Origin: an uncultured Coriobacteriaceae bacterium
Lineage (GTDB): Bacteria > Actinomycetota > Coriobacteriia > Coriobacteriales > Atopobiaceae
Reading direction: 5' to 3'
Assembly (NCBI GenBank): GCA_900549525.1
Contig: UWSJ01000095.1
Coordinates: forward strand, 1 to 6,183
DNA: 6,183 bases
Part shown: in pieces, positions 4,520 to 6,183 of the stretch
How the letters are laid out: each line of letters begins with the position of its first letter
Numbering within the stretch: position 1 is the first letter of the stretch
The notes under the pieces: model-generated
Seen by the model: the letters and a program-made list of their open reading frames with translations, nothing else
Told to the model about the DNA's origin: nothing
Databases searched by the model: none
Translations under genes and position numbers: made by a program

Positions 4520-5543
4520 GCAGCGTCGCGTACATCACGGCCTTGATCGAGTGCATGCGGTTCTCGGCCTCGTCAAAGACCGCCGAGCGCGGGTCCTCGA
4601 ATACCTCGTCGGTGACCTCCATCTCGGCAATGCCGAACTTCTCGTGCACCTCGACCGCCGTCGTGGTGTTGAGGTCATGGAAGCTCGGGAGGCAGTGCAT
4701 GAAGATCACGTCGTCCGCGGCCTTGGCCATCGCGGCGGCGTTCACCTGGTACGCAGAGAGCTGCTCGACGCGCTCCGCCCAGAGCTCGGCAGGCTCGCCC
4801 ATCGAGACCCAGATGTCGGTGTAGACCACGTCGGCCCCGGCAAGCCCCTCGTCGACGTCCTCGGTGAGCGTAACCGTGGACCCCGAATCCTCGGCAAGCG
4901 CACGGCACGTGTCGACCAGCTCGGGCTTGGGCATGAGCGCGGCCGGGCCGCAGGCGCAGAAGTCAATCCCCAGCTTGGCGCACACCACCATGAGCGAGTT
5001 GCCCACGTTGTTGCCCGCATCGCCCATAAACGTAAGCTTGAGCCCTTTGAGACGGCCAAAATGCTCCTTGACCGTCAGCATGTCGGCGATCATCTGCGTG
5101 GGGTGGAACTCGGTGGTAAGGCCGTTCCAGACGGGCACGCCCGCCTTCTGCGCAATCTCGTCAACGATGGCCTGGCCAAAGCCACGGTACTCGATGCCGT
5201 CATACATGCGCCCGAGCACGCGCGCCGTGTCCTCGATCGACTCCTTCTTGCCCATCTGCGAGCTCTTGGGGTCGAGGTAGGTGACGCCCATGCCAAGATC
5301 CATCGCGCCCACCTCGAAACTGCAGCGCGTGCGCGTGGAGGTCTTCTCGAACAGCAGCACCACGTTCTTGCCATGCAGCCAGTCGTGCGGCTGGCGTGCG
5401 TGCTTCATGGCCTTGAGCTCGGCGGCGAGGTCGACGAGGTACTCGATCTCGGCCGGAGTAAAGTCGAGGAGCTTCAGGAAGTTGCGCCCGGAAAGGTTAA
5501 TGCCCTTTGCCTCGGCGGCTTTGTCTGCCTTCGTATGAACCAT
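4509..5543 (-). CDS. argF: ornithine carbamoyltransferase
   Basis: Transfers the carbamoyl group from carbamoyl phosphate to ornithine, giving citrulline in arginine synthesis; the reverse reaction serves the arginine deiminase pathway (then called arcB). The cytosolic enzyme is usually a trimer or a higher oligomer. The protein has 344 residues. Carbamoyl-phosphate motif STRTR is at 69-73, HPTQ at 147-150, the ornithine-loop motif DIWVSMGE at 243-250 and HCLP at 283-286, all intact. FLKLLDFTPAEI near the start and MEVTDEVFE, AENRMHSIKAV near the end match the E. coli ArgI/ArcB type. ATG 5541-5543 is chosen: GGAGG lies 4 nt upstream (5548-5552), while the in-frame extension to 5591 is Arg-rich leader. 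No other arg or arc gene is visible, so anabolic versus catabolic use is open. Stop TAG is at 4509-4511. Confidence 0.96.
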   Translation of the reverse strand: MVHTKADKAAEAKGINLSGRNFLKLLDFTPAEIEYLVDLAAELKAMKHARQPHDWLHGKNVVLLFEKTSTRTRCSFEVGAMDLGMGVTYLDPKSSQMGKKESIEDTARVLGRMYDGIEYRGFGQAIVDEIAQKAGVPVWNGLTTEFHPTQMIADMLTVKEHFGRLKGLKLTFMGDAGNNVGNSLMVVCAKLGIDFCACGPAALMPKPELVDTCRALAEDSGSTVTLTEDVDEGLAGADVVYTDIWVSMGEPAELWAERVEQLSAYQVNAAAMAKAADDVIFMHCLPSFHDLNTTTAVEVHEKFGIAEMEVTDEVFEDPRSAVFDEAENRMHSIKAVMYATLRDE

Positions 5544-5559
5544 GATGCCTCCGTGTTGA

Positions 5560-5578
5560 CGGCGGCACCGGGCCGCCG
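5560..5578 (-). promoter_or_regulatory. 7-bp GC hairpin in the argF 5' leader
   Basis: CGGCGGC (5560-5566) pairs perfectly with GCCGCCG (5572-5578) around a 5-nt loop, ending 7 nt before the argF Shine-Dalgarno. It is all G-C and should be stable in the mRNA leader, so it could dampen or gate translation initiation. No alternative pairing partner or leader peptide is visible. Confidence 0.45.
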
Positions 5579-5615
5579 ATCGTGCAATCATTCGCAGTCT
5601 CAGTGCTTTGATGAC

Positions 5616-5667
5616 TGTATATGCGTAATTTTGGATATTCTACGCCTCTATCTGCAGGGATTCTACG
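5616..5667 (-). promoter_or_regulatory. AT-rich argF promoter/operator candidate
   Basis: On the minus strand TATACA (5616-5621) is a plausible -10, but no good -35 sits at 17 bp. Upstream of it the octamer CGTAGAAT occurs twice (complement of 5637-5644 and 5660-5667), 23 bp or about two helical turns apart. That spacing fits a regulator binding one face of DNA. An arginine repressor is the obvious candidate by context, yet the repeats do not clearly match an ARG box. Confidence 0.25.
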
Positions 5668-5769
5668 ACTGCCCAGAGAGGGCTTCAAGCGGGGCGTCGC
5701 GCACTCTTTACCGTTGCCTTACAAACGAGACGCGCCGCCCGCTCGCGCAAGTTCGATACTACCAAGGGA

Positions 5770-5775
5770 TATTAT
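5770..5775 (+). promoter_or_regulatory. candidate -10 element for ppk1
   Basis: TATTAT differs from TATAAT at one base and lies about 93 bp upstream of the ppk1 start in GC-rich surroundings. No convincing -35 is present at 16-18 bp. Confidence 0.25.
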
Positions 5776-5867
5776 TCGGCCTGTAACCGCTTTCTGCCCG
5801 ACCGTCACGAGACGCGGGCGGCAAGGCGCAGCGGGGTCGTAGGCGACGTGACGAGGAGACGCGACGC

Positions 5868-6183
5868 ATGGGAAAGACCACCAAGAGAGACCAGGCAACC
5901 ACCAACGAGCTTGACCGCAAGGCCGCAAAGTTCGCCGACGAAGTCCGGACGCCCGCCAACGAGGCGCGCCTCGACGCCAAGGGAGAGGTAGCCGAGCACC
6001 CCAAGCGTGACTTTTCCTACACCCAGAACCGAGAGGTCAGCTGGCTGCGCTTCGACAACCGCGTGCTTGACGAGGCCTTCGACAAGACGGTGCCGCTCTT
6101 CGAGCGCATCAAGTTCTGCGCCATCTTTCAGTCCAACATGGACGAGTGGTTCATGATCCGCGTGGGCGGCCTCTCCGACCTCG
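5868..6183 (+). CDS. ppk1: polyphosphate kinase 1, N-terminal 105 residues; runs off the right edge
   Basis: PPK1 reversibly polymerises the gamma-phosphate of ATP into inorganic polyphosphate; it is a peripheral membrane or cytosolic enzyme of about 690-720 residues. The visible part holds the PPK1 N-domain signature: NREVSWLRFDNRVLDEA (54-70), VPLFERIKFCAIFQSNMDEW (75-94) and FMIRVGGL, which aligns with the usual NRELSWLxFNxRVLxEA ... SNLDEFFMVRVAGL. The ATP-binding and catalytic histidine regions lie beyond the window. About 47 charged residues (Lys, Asp, Glu rich) precede the signature, longer than in E. coli PPK1. The ATG at 5868-5870 has GAGGAG (5853-5858) 9 nt upstream; the GTG at 5848 is out of frame. 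It is divergent from argF. Confidence 0.95.
   Translation, partial: MGKTTKRDQATTNELDRKAAKFADEVRTPANEARLDAKGEVAEHPKRDFSYTQNREVSWLRFDNRVLDEAFDKTVPLFERIKFCAIFQSNMDEWFMIRVGGLSDL

Larger units (their letters stand above)
5544..5867. other. divergent intergenic region between argF and ppk1
   Basis: 324 bp without a gene. The argF-proximal side holds a GC-rich hairpin (5560-5578). The middle (about 5608-5665) is an AT-rich island in GC-rich DNA and carries a repeated ATTCTACG element; it is the likely promoter or operator zone for argF. Near ppk1 lie the -10-like TATTAT (5770-5775), a direct repeat ACGAGACGCG (5725-5734, 5807-5816) and a 9-bp inverted pair GCCGCCCGC/GCGGGCGGC (5734-5742, 5814-5822). 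I see no RNA gene or riboswitch that I can name. Confidence 0.6.

Noticed and set aside
5544..5591. Longer argF start at 5591
   Set aside because: The 16 added residues are unlike the family and include the leader hairpin; ATG 5543 has GGAGG in place.
4335..5786. Long plus-strand open frame (483 codons) antisense to argF
   Set aside because: High-GC shadow of argF. The translation is rich in His, Arg, Leu and Val with no recognisable domain, while the opposite strand has all ornithine carbamoyltransferase motifs.
5544..5867. Riboswitch or small RNA gene between argF and ppk1
   Set aside because: Only a short hairpin and short repeats are visible; I could not match a known riboswitch core.

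Overview
The window is a 6.2 kb, GC-rich piece of bacterial chromosome carrying mostly housekeeping genes. The high GC content, strongly G/C-ending codons, a methionine aminopeptidase with an N-terminal SEC-C zinc motif, a DegV protein and an SDR beside an E. coli-like ornithine carbamoyltransferase suggest a high-GC actinobacterium. Class Coriobacteriia (Olsenella/Collinsella/Atopobiaceae-like) is my best guess. That is inference from protein style, not from a marker gene.

Layout, left to right: (1) the 3' part of trpS (+), running in from the left edge. (2) A 178-bp convergent gap holding a 31-bp-period tandem repeat and a 14-bp perfect dyad. (3) map (-), methionine aminopeptidase, with its own likely promoter. 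(4) A DegV-family lipid-binding protein (-). (5) An SDR oxidoreductase (-) 87 bp upstream of degV in the same direction, so the two may be co-transcribed; an 11-bp dyad lies between them. (6) About 320 bp with no sizeable gene, holding a degenerate repeat cluster built on a GGTGCC(A/T)G(T/A)CCCC-like motif and a 28-codon ORF with a perfect Shine-Dalgarno. (7) tRNA-Leu(CAG) (-) with encoded CCA and a downstream hairpin. (8) A 73-codon ORF (-) of unknown function that overlaps the end of argF and looks like a gene remnant. (9) argF/arcB (-), complete. (10) A 324-bp divergent control region. (11) The first 105 codons of ppk1 (+), running off the right edge.

The genes do not form one pathway: tRNA charging (trpS), N-terminal Met removal (map), tRNA supply (leu), arginine/citrulline metabolism (argF) and polyphosphate synthesis (ppk1) are independent functions. 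The least ordinary part is 3744-4519, where repeats, hairpins and two short ORFs surround a tRNA gene. This looks like an eroded accessory or rearrangement site between conserved genes. I see no transposase, integrase, CRISPR array, defence system or other clearly new multi-gene system.
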